Source: Mycetocola_A sp015752285 (lineage in GTDB: Bacteria > Actinomycetota > Actinomycetes > Actinomycetales > Microbacteriaceae). Taken from it: DNA of 64,000 nt. The stretch covers positions 1 through 64,000 of the forward strand of contig NZ_JADOUY010000005.1 of the NCBI RefSeq assembly GCF_015752285.1, given 5' to 3'. Every line of letters starts with the position of its first letter. Positions within the stretch are counted from its first letter, which is position 1. Shown here in pieces: positions 45,118 to 53,753 of the stretch. The notes below the pieces were generated by a model. It had not been told where the DNA came from and did no database searches. It saw only the letters and a program-made list of their open reading frames with translations. The position numbers and the translations under genes are program-made.

Positions 45118-45435
45118 ATGCCCGACCTCTCCAACGTCACCACCCCCGTTGAATGGGTCGTCACACATTCGGCGTCGAAGGAGCCGATCGCGGTCGTCAG
45201 GCGGCTCAGGCTCGGAGCATCGCGCGAGCTGTATTTTCGTGCCGTGACGTGGCATTCCGACCCGGCGCAGCGCGATCTCGTCGGTTACTGGGGCAGCGCC
45301 GAGGAGGCGGTGCAGAACGTCTACGGGCTGTACGAGCGGTCGCTGCCGCCGCAGTTCCTCATGACAGGTGGCGGCACCGCGCGGCAACCGCCGCCGCTCA
45401 CCCGGCCGAAGGCTCCACCCGGCCACAGCGGGTAA
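45118..45435 (+). CDS. Small hypothetical protein
   Basis: 105 residues, with an N-terminal region reminiscent of a single domain of mixed alpha/beta (VVTHSASKEPIAVVRRLRLGASRELYFRAVTW, YWGSAEEAVQNVYGLYE) and a Pro-rich tail. No family recognised. ATG 45118 follows GGGGT. Confidence 0.65.
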   Translation: MPDLSNVTTPVEWVVTHSASKEPIAVVRRLRLGASRELYFRAVTWHSDPAQRDLVGYWGSAEEAVQNVYGLYERSLPPQFLMTGGGTARQPPPLTRPKAPPGHSG

Positions 45436-45538
45436 CGCGAGGCTCAGCCGACCGTCAGCACGTAGATCGGTTCGAGCCCGGTTGCGAACGTGCTGCCAGG
45501 TGTGGCCTCCCGGTCGGTGACGCCAGTAGTCTGAACCG

Positions 45539-46525
45539 GTGACTACAACTGGGCTCCGCTGGGGCATTCTCGGGCCGGGCGGCATCGCCCAGGCATTCGC
45601 CAACGACCTCGTCCTCAACGGACTCACCCTGCAGGCGGTCGGATCCCGTCGGATCGAGACCGCGTCCGCATTCGCGGAAAAGTTCGGCGCGCCGAATGTG
45701 CACTCGAGCTATGAGGATCTCGTCGCCGACCCGGAGGTCGACGCGATCTACATCGCCACCCCTCACCCGTTCCATGCTGCCCAGGCTTTGCTCGCGCTCG
45801 AGGCCGGCAAGCACGTGCTGGTCGAGAAACCGTTCACCCTCAACAAGCCGGAGGCCGAAGCGGTCACCGCTCGTGCCCGCGAACTCGGACTCGTCGTTCT
45901 CGAAGCGATGTGGACCCGATTCCTGCCCCACATGGCACGCATCCGCGAAATCATCGCCGAAGGCACGATCGGTGAGCTCCGGTCCGTGGTGGCCGACCAC
46001 ACCCAGCACCTCCCCTCCGACCCGACGCACCGACTCAACTCGCTCGAACTCGGCGGCGGCGCACTTCTCGACCTCGGCATCTACCCGATCTCCTTCGCCA
46101 GTGCGATCTTCGGCACTCCGGCCCAGATCACGGCATCCGCGACCTTCCGCGAGACCGGGGCAGACGCGAGCGTGGCCTCGATCTTCACCTACGGGGACGG
46201 CCGCATCGCCACCACGTTCTCGGCGGCAGACGCGCACGGGCCGAACGTCGCCAGCATTCTCGGCACCGAGGGGCGGATCGACATCGACGCCGTCTGGTAC
46301 ACACCGACGTCGTTCACCGTCTACAACAACTCCGACGAGGTTCTCGAGACCTACACGTCCACGGTCGTCGGCCGCGGGATGCAGTATCAGGCACTCGAAC
46401 TCGAGCGTCTCGTCGCCGTCGGAGAACTCGAGTCCGACCTTCTCCCTCACGCCGAGACGGTGTCGATCCTCGGAACTCTCGACGACATCCGCCGGCAGAT
46501 CGGGCTCGTGTACCCGGGCGAATAA
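45539..46525 (+). CDS. Gfo/Idh/MocA-family oxidoreductase
   Basis: 328-residue NAD(P)-dependent sugar or inositol dehydrogenase-like protein. Rossmann motif ILGPGGIAQAF and the EKP motif (VEKPFTLNK) with catalytic Lys. The usual active-site His/Asp pair appears in GGGALLDLGIYPIS. Substrate unknown. GTG start has no strong ribosome site. Confidence 0.9.
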   Translation: MTTTGLRWGILGPGGIAQAFANDLVLNGLTLQAVGSRRIETASAFAEKFGAPNVHSSYEDLVADPEVDAIYIATPHPFHAAQALLALEAGKHVLVEKPFTLNKPEAEAVTARARELGLVVLEAMWTRFLPHMARIREIIAEGTIGELRSVVADHTQHLPSDPTHRLNSLELGGGALLDLGIYPISFASAIFGTPAQITASATFRETGADASVASIFTYGDGRIATTFSAADAHGPNVASILGTEGRIDIDAVWYTPTSFTVYNNSDEVLETYTSTVVGRGMQYQALELERLVAVGELESDLLPHAETVSILGTLDDIRRQIGLVYPGE

Positions 46526-46559
46526 CCCCGGTCGCAGGCCCGGGAGCTAAAATCGACGG

Positions 46560-48083
46560 GTGCGAGACGCGATGCCCGGCGACCCCGCCGACGACGACCC
46601 GACCGGGCTGTCGATCGAGACGGATGTGACGTCGGGCGAGCCGCGAACGCGAGCCGCCGCCCACCGCCGCGGCGGTATCGGTGCGGTTTTCGGCCGTCAC
46701 CGCACGGCCTGGCTGGCCGTGGCAACGGTCGCCGCGTTCGCCACGCTCGGGGGAGGAGCCGTCGCGCTCGGAGCGGCGACCGCCGTGCCAGCCAGTGTGG
46801 CAGCCTCACCGGCGCCGACGACGGCGACACCCTCCCCGACCCCGACTCCTCCGCCGCGACCGGTGTCGACCATCGAACAGGCGGCGTCTCCGCTCCGCAC
46901 CTGCTCGGTCGCCGGGCTGCTCTCGGATCCCCGGTTCGGCACGCTGCAGGCGCGGGTGCTCAACGCGGCCGACGGGCAGCTGATGTTCGACAGGGACTCC
47001 GCCACCGCATCGCAGACCGCGAGCTCGATGAAGGTACTGACGGCGGCGGCTGCGCTTCAGGTTCTCGGCCCGGACTTCCGGGCCGCGACCCGTGTCGTCG
47101 CCGGTGCAGAAGCCGGAACAATGGTGCTCGTCGGCGGGGGAGACCTCACTCTCACCCGCCTGCCGTCTGGGCAGGAACCGGTCTACACCGGTGCTGCCCA
47201 CCTCGACGACCTCGCCGCGAAAGCGAGGACGGCGTGGGACGCCCGGTTCCCGGGCACGCCGGTGAGCCGCATCGTCCTCGACTCGAGCTACTTCGGCGGC
47301 ACGACCTGGGGTGACACCTGGCCACCCACCGAACGCGGGACCGGCTGGCTGTCCCACATCACGGCGCTCCAGGTCGACGCCGACCGGGCCGATCCCCGCG
47401 TCTTCCTCTCCCCGCGTGGCGACGACCCCGTCGGTCGCGCAGGGTCGGCGTTCGCCGAGTACTTCGGCGGCGTGTCCGTCGAACAGGGAACGGCGCCGGC
47501 CGGTGCCGCCGAACTGGCATCCGTTTTCTCGCAGCCGCTGTCGACGCTGATCCCGCAGTTCCTCATCCCGTCGGACAACTCCCTGGCGGAGATGATCGCG
47601 CGCCACGTCGCCATCGAGCTCGGCGTCGGCAACACGATCGATGCCCTGGCGACGGCGATCCCGCAGGCGCTGCAGGTGTACGGGGTCAGCACGAGCGGTC
47701 TTCGGATCGCTGACGGCTCGGGGATGAGCCGCAACAACGCTGTGCCGCCGTCGTACTTCACTTCACTGTTCCTCCAGATCAACGCACGTGAGGGAGCCCT
47801 CGGCATCATTCGTGACGGCCTCCCGGTGGCCGGGCAGTCCGGCACTCTCAACTACTCCAACCGGTTCTTCGGCGACAACGCCGTCGCACGCGGGCACGTG
47901 AGGGCGAAATCCGGGTCGATCTCGTCGGCGTACACGCTCACGGGGATCATCGATGCCGCAGACGGGTCGACGCTGATCTTCGCGATCTATGCCACCGGAC
48001 GCGTCGGCGGGAACGCCCGAACGGCCATAGACACGCTGACGACGGCGTTCTACCGCTGCGGCGGCAACCTCTCGAACACCTAG
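46560..48083 (+). CDS. dacB: D-alanyl-D-alanine carboxypeptidase/endopeptidase (PBP4 type)
   Basis: 507 residues (ATG 46572 possible instead of GTG 46560). N-terminal membrane helix near 45-80, Pro/Thr-rich linker, then the S13 peptidase. Active-site motifs: SxxK in TASSMKVLT, SxN in SDNSLAEM and KSG in AKSGSIS. It trims peptidoglycan peptides in the wall space. The usual insert domain is present (full length). Confidence 0.9.
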   Translation: MRDAMPGDPADDDPTGLSIETDVTSGEPRTRAAAHRRGGIGAVFGRHRTAWLAVATVAAFATLGGGAVALGAATAVPASVAASPAPTTATPSPTPTPPPRPVSTIEQAASPLRTCSVAGLLSDPRFGTLQARVLNAADGQLMFDRDSATASQTASSMKVLTAAAALQVLGPDFRAATRVVAGAEAGTMVLVGGGDLTLTRLPSGQEPVYTGAAHLDDLAAKARTAWDARFPGTPVSRIVLDSSYFGGTTWGDTWPPTERGTGWLSHITALQVDADRADPRVFLSPRGDDPVGRAGSAFAEYFGGVSVEQGTAPAGAAELASVFSQPLSTLIPQFLIPSDNSLAEMIARHVAIELGVGNTIDALATAIPQALQVYGVSTSGLRIADGSGMSRNNAVPPSYFTSLFLQINAREGALGIIRDGLPVAGQSGTLNYSNRFFGDNAVARGHVRAKSGSISSAYTLTGIIDAADGSTLIFAIYATGRVGGNARTAIDTLTTAFYRCGGNLSNT

Positions 48084-48247
48084 ATGAGTGGCGCGCACGG
48101 TCAGCAGGGGTCGGTGCTGAAACCTCACGAATAGTCCCCGGGGCACCCCAGCTGCTGCGCGCGCGTTGCTGCGCTCCCAGCTGTCGAGCGAGACGGGAAG
48201 CCTCGCCTGTACGCTGAAAAGAGACAACCGTAGCGGGGAGGGGCACC

Positions 48248-48862
48248 ATGACCAGGGCACTGTTCATCATCGACGTGCAAAACGACTTCACCGAGGGCGG
48301 TGCACTCGGCGTCGACGGCGGGGCGGCCGTTGCCGCCCACCTCACGTCGTACCTCGAGCGCGCCGCCAGCGACTACTCCCTCGTCATCGCCTCTCGTGAC
48401 TGGCACAATGCCGACGGAGACAACGGTGGGCATTTCGCCCCGGTCGGCGATGAGCCCGACTTTCTCGACACCTGGCCCGTCCACTGCGTCGCAGGAACCC
48501 CGGGTGCCGACTACCACCCCGCGCTCGACCGGTCGGCGATCACGCTGCACGTGAAGAAGGGGCAGGGCGAACCCGCCTACTCGATCTTCGACGGCCACGT
48601 CGACGGCGGCGCCTCAGACGGGGCCACCGTCGGTGAGGTGCTCGACGCGCACGGTGTCACCGAGGTCGACGTCGCCGGCATCGCGACCGACTACTGCGTG
48701 CGGGCATCCGTTCTCGATGCCGTCGAACACGGCAGGCACGTTCGGGTCTTCACCGACCTCATCGCCGGGGTCGCGCGGGAGACCAGCGACACGGCGCTCG
48801 CCGAGATGGGGCACGCCGGGGCGGTTCTCGTCGCCTCAGACACTGGAGTCGACGCCGACTGA
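48248..48862 (+). CDS. pncA: Nicotinamidase/isochorismatase-family hydrolase
   Basis: 204 residues. Catalytic triad: Asp in IIDVQNDF, Lys in VKKGQG, Cys in GIATDYCVRAS. Metal ligands Asp/His in ASRDWH. Best match is PncA: nicotinamide to nicotinate for NAD salvage. GGGGAGGGG lies before ATG. Confidence 0.9.
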   Translation: MTRALFIIDVQNDFTEGGALGVDGGAAVAAHLTSYLERAASDYSLVIASRDWHNADGDNGGHFAPVGDEPDFLDTWPVHCVAGTPGADYHPALDRSAITLHVKKGQGEPAYSIFDGHVDGGASDGATVGEVLDAHGVTEVDVAGIATDYCVRASVLDAVEHGRHVRVFTDLIAGVARETSDTALAEMGHAGAVLVASDTGVDAD

Positions 48863-48909
48863 CATTCGCAACCGCGGGGGTTCTCGAACCCCGGTCGATG
48901 CCACGACGA

Positions 48910-49692
48910 TCAGCCGAGCGCGTCCAGGAAGTCGATCACAGCGATCTTGAACGCACGCGCCGATAGCGTGTTCGCGTGGGTCCGCCCCGGGATGCCGACG
49001 AAACGGGCGCCTGGCACCCGGTCGACGAGGCGGATGCCGTCACGGGCCACCTCGTCGTTTTCGCCGGTGACCAGCAGCATTGGCACGGTCGGCGCAGCCC
49101 CGGACCGCGGGCTGGTCCTGACCCCGACGGCGAGGGCGAAAAGCGCTGACGGGTCGTTCGCAGGCACGGCGTCGATCATCGACACGAACGCACGGGTGGC
49201 CGGGTCAGCCACGATCGAACCCGAGCTTCGCGAGGCGGATGCCGCGGCCAGGTCGAACCCGACCAGCGGCTCGGACGCTGGCAGCCCGCCGAGGCTGAGC
49301 GAGCGAATGCGAGACGGATGCCGCACCGCCAGCTCCCAGCCCAGCCGCGCACCGAGCGAGTAGCCGAGGTAGTCCACAGGCCCGGGGGCGACCGCGTCGA
49401 GCACCGCAACGAGATCGTCAACCATCGTGTCGATGCCGTAGGCCGCGGCATCCGTCGGGGCATCACTCGAGCCGTGCCCGCGGAGGTCGGTGGTGACCAC
49501 CTGCCGTCCGGCAGCTGTGAGCGCCCGCAGCCAGCCAGACGACTCCCAGGTGAGGGCGGCTGTCGACGCGAATCCGTGCACCGCGAACACCATCGGGTCG
49601 TCCGATGATCCGTATCGGCGCCAGCCGATTTCGACGCCGTCAGTGCCCGTCGTGTGGCCGGCCACCACCGGCCCCTCTGCGTCGTCGCTCAT
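48910..49692 (-). CDS. Alpha/beta hydrolase at the end of an oxoacid dehydrogenase operon
   Basis: 260 residues. Complete hydrolase fold: HGFASTA, Ser in GYSLGARLG, Asp in TGENDEVA, His in GRTHANTLSA. Its ATG overlaps the stop of a lipoyl-domain gene (ATGA). In acetoin dehydrogenase, E2 (AcoC) is a lipoyl domain fused to such a hydrolase; here they are two adjacent genes. It may replace the E2 acyltransferase by hydrolysing or transferring the acyl group (inference). Confidence 0.87.
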   Translation of the reverse strand: MSDDAEGPVVAGHTTGTDGVEIGWRRYGSSDDPMVFAVHGFASTAALTWESSGWLRALTAAGRQVVTTDLRGHGSSDAPTDAAAYGIDTMVDDLVAVLDAVAPGPVDYLGYSLGARLGWELAVRHPSRIRSLSLGGLPASEPLVGFDLAAASASRSSGSIVADPATRAFVSMIDAVPANDPSALFALAVGVRTSPRSGAAPTVPMLLVTGENDEVARDGIRLVDRVPGARFVGIPGRTHANTLSARAFKIAVIDFLDALG

Positions 49693-50018
49693 CGCGGTTC
49701 CTCGGGCGGCGCGAGCCGCACCCGCCGGGTGGCGGGCTTCTCAGCGGGAACGGTGCCGATGATGCCCGCCTCGGCGTCCGGCACGGTGAAGGTGATGAGC
49801 GGCTGCCCGACTCCGACCACGTCGCCGTCTGTGGCGTGCAACCGCAGTACCGTCCCGCTCAGCGGCGACGGCAGTTCGACGGCGGACTTCGTCGTCTCCA
49901 CCTCGACGAGCGGCGCATTGCGCTCGACGAAGTCGCCCTCGGCGACCAGCCACTCGAGAACGGTGGCGTCGATCAGCCCTTCACCGAGGTCGGGGAGGGG
50001 GAAGGATCGCTCAGCCAC
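49689..50018 (-). CDS. Stand-alone lipoyl domain (E2 carrier)
   Basis: 109 residues: one biotinyl/lipoyl domain (residues 1-78) with the lipoylated Lys in VETTKSAVEL, then a short basic/Pro tail. Usual E2 proteins have 350-500 residues with peripheral-subunit-binding and catalytic domains; both are absent. GTG start overlaps the E1-beta stop by eight bases. It should carry acyl groups for the E1 complex. Confidence 0.9.
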   Translation of the reverse strand: MAERSFPLPDLGEGLIDATVLEWLVAEGDFVERNAPLVEVETTKSAVELPSPLSGTVLRLHATDGDVVGVGQPLITFTVPDAEAGIIGTVPAEKPATRRVRLAPPEEPR

Positions 50019-51030
50019 GGCCGTACTCCAGCACTCTCCGCACTCCGAACAGGATGCGGTCGACGTCGGGGATGTGCTCGTCCTCGAGGTCGCCGGCCGG
50101 ATACGGCACGTCGAAACCGGTCACCCGCTCGACGGGGGCTTTCAGCCGTCCGAAGCAGAGCTGCGAGATCAGGGCCGCCAGTTCGCCGCCGAGTCCGCCA
50201 GACAGCGGAGCCTCGTGCACGATCACGGCACGTCCGGTGCGTCCGATGCTCTCGGCCAGGGCAGGCTCGTCGATGGGTTTGAGCCAGCGCAGGTCGAGCA
50301 CCTCGAGTTCGACGCCGTCCTCGGCGGCCAGCTCGGCGACCTGGCAACAGCGGGCGACCATCGCCCCCCAGGCGACGAGCGTGGCGTGCCGACCGGGCCG
50401 GGCGATGACAGCTCCCTCGAGAGCCCCGGGCTCCTGCGTGACCTCGCCCGGGTTCCAGTACCGGGCTTTCGGCTCGAGGAAGATCACCGGATCCGGCTCC
50501 GCGATGGCGTACCGCAGCAGGTGGTACGCCTGGTGCGGGTTCGACGGCGACACGACCTTGAGGCCGGGAACATGGGCGAAATACGCCTCGAGGCTCTCCC
50601 CATGGTGTTCGGGGGCACGGATGCCTCCGAAACTCGGCACCCGCACGGTGACCGGCATCGGCAGGGCACCGCGGCTGCGGTAGTTCATCCGCGCCAGCTG
50701 GCAGACGATCTGGTCGAACGCCGGAAACGCGAACCCGTCGAACTGGATCTCTGGCACCGGTCGCCAGCCCGCCATCGCCAGCCCGACGGCCGTGCCGATG
50801 ATCCCCGACTCGGCCAGCGGGGTGTCGAACACGCGAGATTCCCCGAACCGGGACTGCAGGGCATCCGTCACCCGGAAGACTCCTCCGAGCGCGCCGACGT
50901 CTTCGCCGAAGACCAGCACGCGAGGATCGAGTGCCATCGCGTCGCTGAGGGCAGCGTTGAGTGCCTGCTGCATCGACAACGAACGGATGCCGGTCGGCGC
51001 CCTCTGTGCCTCCAGGATGGTGTCAGACAC
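50011..51030 (-). CDS. 2-oxoacid dehydrogenase E1 beta subunit
   Basis: 339-residue transketolase-like E1 beta. Motifs: LVFGEDVGALGGVFRVT, FDTPLAESGIIGTAVGLAMAG and EIQFDGFAFPAFDQ, typical of branched-chain or pyruvate E1 beta. GTG 51030 has GGAGAG upstream and overlaps the E1-alpha stop by eight bases. With E1 alpha it forms the decarboxylase of the complex. Confidence 0.93.
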   Translation of the reverse strand: MSDTILEAQRAPTGIRSLSMQQALNAALSDAMALDPRVLVFGEDVGALGGVFRVTDALQSRFGESRVFDTPLAESGIIGTAVGLAMAGWRPVPEIQFDGFAFPAFDQIVCQLARMNYRSRGALPMPVTVRVPSFGGIRAPEHHGESLEAYFAHVPGLKVVSPSNPHQAYHLLRYAIAEPDPVIFLEPKARYWNPGEVTQEPGALEGAVIARPGRHATLVAWGAMVARCCQVAELAAEDGVELEVLDLRWLKPIDEPALAESIGRTGRAVIVHEAPLSGGLGGELAALISQLCFGRLKAPVERVTGFDVPYPAGDLEDEHIPDVDRILFGVRRVLEYGRG

Positions 51031-52048
51031 GGTCGCTCTCCTCTCGCCACCGGGCGTGCTGCGCGGTGAGTTGCGGGGTGGGATGCACGAAGACGTGCTC
51101 GAACAGGTCGGCACCCGGGCGCGGGGAGGAGGCCACGAGCACCGCGTGGAGCGCGTCGATCCGGCCGGTCGCGTCGGTGTCGACGTCGGCGAACCAGGAT
51201 TCGTCCGCTGCACCGGATGCCGTCAGCCGGTCACGGAGCCGGTCGATCGGATCGGCGCCCGCCGTCGCTTCGTCGGCGAGGCTTCGGTAGCGTCCGGGGT
51301 CATCGCTCGTTGCGTGCGGGCCACGACGATAGGTCATCGCTTCGAGTACCACCGGCTGACGCGTCGCCCTCGCGTGTTCGACCGCGGTCCGCATGGCGCG
51401 GTACACGGCGGCAACGTCATCACCGTCGACGACGAGACCCGGGATGCCGTACCCGCCTGCGCGGGCGGCCACCGATTCGCCAGCGACCTGGCGGTGCAGG
51501 GGCACAGACAATGCCCAGCGGTTGTTCTGTACGAAGAAGACGACGGGGGCCTCGAGCACAGCGGCGAAGTTCATCGCCTCATGCACGTCGCCCTGCGAAC
51601 TCGCGCCGTCACCGAGGTAGGCAACGGCGACGCCGTTCTCGCCGTCGAGGGCCCGCCCCAGCGCCCACCCGACGGCGTGCAGAACGCTCCCGCCGACCAC
51701 GGCCTGGATCGGGGCGAGGCGCGACGCGACCGGGTCATACAGGCCACCATTCCAGTGCCCGAGGTGGTTTCCGAAGTAGCCGACCAGGTCGACGTCTGCC
51801 GCAACGGCCACCCCGAGCTCCCGGTAGGTCGGAAAAAGGAGATCGGAGGTGAGGTCGGCACCGAGCACGCTACCGACCTGAGCGGCCTCCTGGCCACGCA
51901 GGGGAGGGTACGCGGGCAGCAGGCCCTGCCGCTGCCAGGTCACCGCTGAGGTATCGAGCGCTCTGGTCACAACCATCAGGGCATAGGCGCGGCGCAACAG
52001 GTCGTCATCGACGGGCGCACCGGAAGGATCCGGCATCGGAGTGGTCAT
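51023..52048 (-). CDS. 2-oxoacid dehydrogenase E1 alpha subunit
   Basis: 341 residues. ThDP-binding motif GDGASSQGDVHEAMNFAAV ending in QNN (about residues 165-190), YPPLRGQEAAQVG near the start. Looks like branched-chain oxoacid dehydrogenase or pyruvate-type E1 alpha. First gene of a four-gene leftward operon with overlapping ends. No E3 gene is present. The divergent Lrp-type gene is likely its regulator, as with BkdR. Confidence 0.92.
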   Translation of the reverse strand: MTTPMPDPSGAPVDDDLLRRAYALMVVTRALDTSAVTWQRQGLLPAYPPLRGQEAAQVGSVLGADLTSDLLFPTYRELGVAVAADVDLVGYFGNHLGHWNGGLYDPVASRLAPIQAVVGGSVLHAVGWALGRALDGENGVAVAYLGDGASSQGDVHEAMNFAAVLEAPVVFFVQNNRWALSVPLHRQVAGESVAARAGGYGIPGLVVDGDDVAAVYRAMRTAVEHARATRQPVVLEAMTYRRGPHATSDDPGRYRSLADEATAGADPIDRLRDRLTASGAADESWFADVDTDATGRIDALHAVLVASSPRPGADLFEHVFVHPTPQLTAQHARWREESDRV

Positions 52049-52218
52049 GGGCCGACCGTAGACCCAGTGGCGCTCGCGAGGCAATCCAGTCGGATCTGCG
52101 CAGTCATCCTGTACGGTTTGTGCGACGTGAAGCGGCCGCCGCTCGTCAGATTGTGCAGTAGTGGAATCAGTACGAGGAATCGACCACGTACACTGGCTCA
52201 CGACCGAAAGGACGAAGA

Positions 52219-52683
52219 ATGACGCCGGACGCACTCGACGTACGACTCGTCACCCTGCTGACCGACGAGCCGAGAATCGGGGTGCTCGAAGCGAGCCGTC
52301 GGCTCGGTGTCGCCCGCGCGACGGTCCAGGCTCGGCTCGACAAACTGGTCGCCTCAGGGGCGGTGTCATCTCTCGGACCTCAGCTCGATCCGACACGGTT
52401 CGGATTTCCCGTCACCGCATTCGTGTCGCTCGAACTCACCCAGAGCCTTGGCGGCCCTGCCGCCCGTGAGCTCGAGAGCATCCCGGAGGTTCTCGAGATC
52501 CACAGCGTGTCCGGTGCCGCCGATCTGCTGCTCCGGGTGGTCGCGCGATCGAACGACGACCTGCAGCGCGTGCTCGACACCGTGCTCGGTGTCGAATCCG
52601 TCGTGCGGGCATCGTCGTCGATCGCCCTGACCACCTTTCTCGATCACCGCACCCTTCCCGCGTTCGCTGAGGCCGCCCGGTAG
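52219..52683 (+). CDS. Lrp/AsnC-family regulator (probable BkdR-like)
   Basis: 154-residue protein with N-terminal HTH (ASRRLGVARATVQARLDKL) and C-terminal RAM/ligand domain (VTAFVSLEL..., VSGAADLLLRVVARS). Divergent from the oxoacid dehydrogenase operon; it probably controls it in response to an amino acid (inference). AAAGGA precedes ATG. The 170-bp divergent region has two TTGTGC words (52119, 52151 area) that could be part of sites. Confidence 0.88.
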   Translation: MTPDALDVRLVTLLTDEPRIGVLEASRRLGVARATVQARLDKLVASGAVSSLGPQLDPTRFGFPVTAFVSLELTQSLGGPAARELESIPEVLEIHSVSGAADLLLRVVARSNDDLQRVLDTVLGVESVVRASSSIALTTFLDHRTLPAFAEAAR

Positions 52684-52702
52684 CGCTCGCTAAACTCGCG
52701 GG

Positions 52703-53509
52703 GTGCCCGTTCTCGAGATATCCGACCTCAGCGATCCGCGGCTGACCGACTACGCGCATCTCACCGATGTCGCGCTCAGGAAGGCCCGCGGCACCGAGCA
52801 TGGCCTGTACCTCGCCGAGTCACTCCTCGTCTTCGAGCGCGCGCTTCGGGCCGGCCATCGCCCCAGGTCGGTGCTCGCCCTCGGCGGGACCGTCGACGAC
52901 ACCGTCGCCCTGCTCGCGGACAACGACGCCGACGTTCCGATCTTCGTCGGTCCGGGGGAGCTGCTCGCCGACCTCACCGGATACGTGCTCCACCGCGGGC
53001 TCATCGCGTCGATGCACCGCCCGGCGCTTCCTGACCCGGACGAACTCCTCGCGGGCGCGCGCCGGATCGTGATTCTCGAGAACGTCGCCGACCCGACGAA
53101 CGTCGGCGCGATCTTCCGGTCAGCCGGGGCGATCGGCGCCGATGCCATCCTCGTCACCCCGCGATGCTCCGACCCGTTCTACCGCCGGGCGATCCGAGTA
53201 TCGATGGGCACCGTTCTGCAGGTGCCGTGGACCCGGGTGGGCGAATGGGACAGCACGCGGGAGCTCCTCACCCGGCACGGTTTCCACGTGGCCGCCCTCG
53301 CTCTCACGCCGGATGCCGTCAGCCTGCGCGACGTGGTCAGCGGCGATCACGATCGGCTCGCCCTCGTTCTGGGTGCCGAGGGCGACGGGCTCACGGATGC
53401 CGCGCTCGCGGCATCCGACAGCGTCGTGACGATCCCGATGAAGCACGGGATCGACTCTCTCAACGTTGCGGCCGCCAGTGCCGTCGCGATGTGGGCGCTC
53501 GGCGGGTAG
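52703..53509 (+). CDS. TrmH/SpoU-family RNA 2'-O-methyltransferase
   Basis: 268-residue SPOUT enzyme. SPOUT motifs 1-3: ADPTNVGAIFRSA, LGAEGDGLTD and IPMKHGIDSLNVAAASAV (knot and SAM site). An N-terminal substrate-binding domain (1-110) is like rRNA methyltransferases. Target RNA unknown. GTG 52703 begins 20 bases after the regulator stop. Confidence 0.9.
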   Translation: MPVLEISDLSDPRLTDYAHLTDVALRKARGTEHGLYLAESLLVFERALRAGHRPRSVLALGGTVDDTVALLADNDADVPIFVGPGELLADLTGYVLHRGLIASMHRPALPDPDELLAGARRIVILENVADPTNVGAIFRSAGAIGADAILVTPRCSDPFYRRAIRVSMGTVLQVPWTRVGEWDSTRELLTRHGFHVAALALTPDAVSLRDVVSGDHDRLALVLGAEGDGLTDAALAASDSVVTIPMKHGIDSLNVAAASAVAMWALGG

Positions 53510-53520
53510 GGCTCAGCGCG

Positions 53521-53715
53521 TCAGTCCGTGGTCGGATCGCTCGGTCGAACGGCGGCATCGTCGGCGATGTCGATACGCGTTGCACCGTTCTCACCCTCGC
53601 TGACCTCGATGCGCGGCGCCGCGTCCTCCTCGGTCGCCTCAGGAGCCGTCGTCAACTGGTCGTGTCGTTTCTCTTCGTGAGTGGGTTCCTGGGCGGTGCC
53701 CTGCGATTCAGCCAT
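53521..53715 (-). CDS. Small acidic hypothetical protein
   Basis: 64 residues, very acidic and Thr/Ala-rich, probably disordered; ends ADDAAVRPSDPTTD. No family. The ribosome site is weak, so translation is likely but not certain. Confidence 0.45.
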   Translation of the reverse strand: MAESQGTAQEPTHEEKRHDQLTTAPEATEEDAAPRIEVSEGENGATRIDIADDAAVRPSDPTTD

Positions 53716-53753
53716 GACGTGACAGTACCACCGCGGGTCAGCAGTACAGCAGC

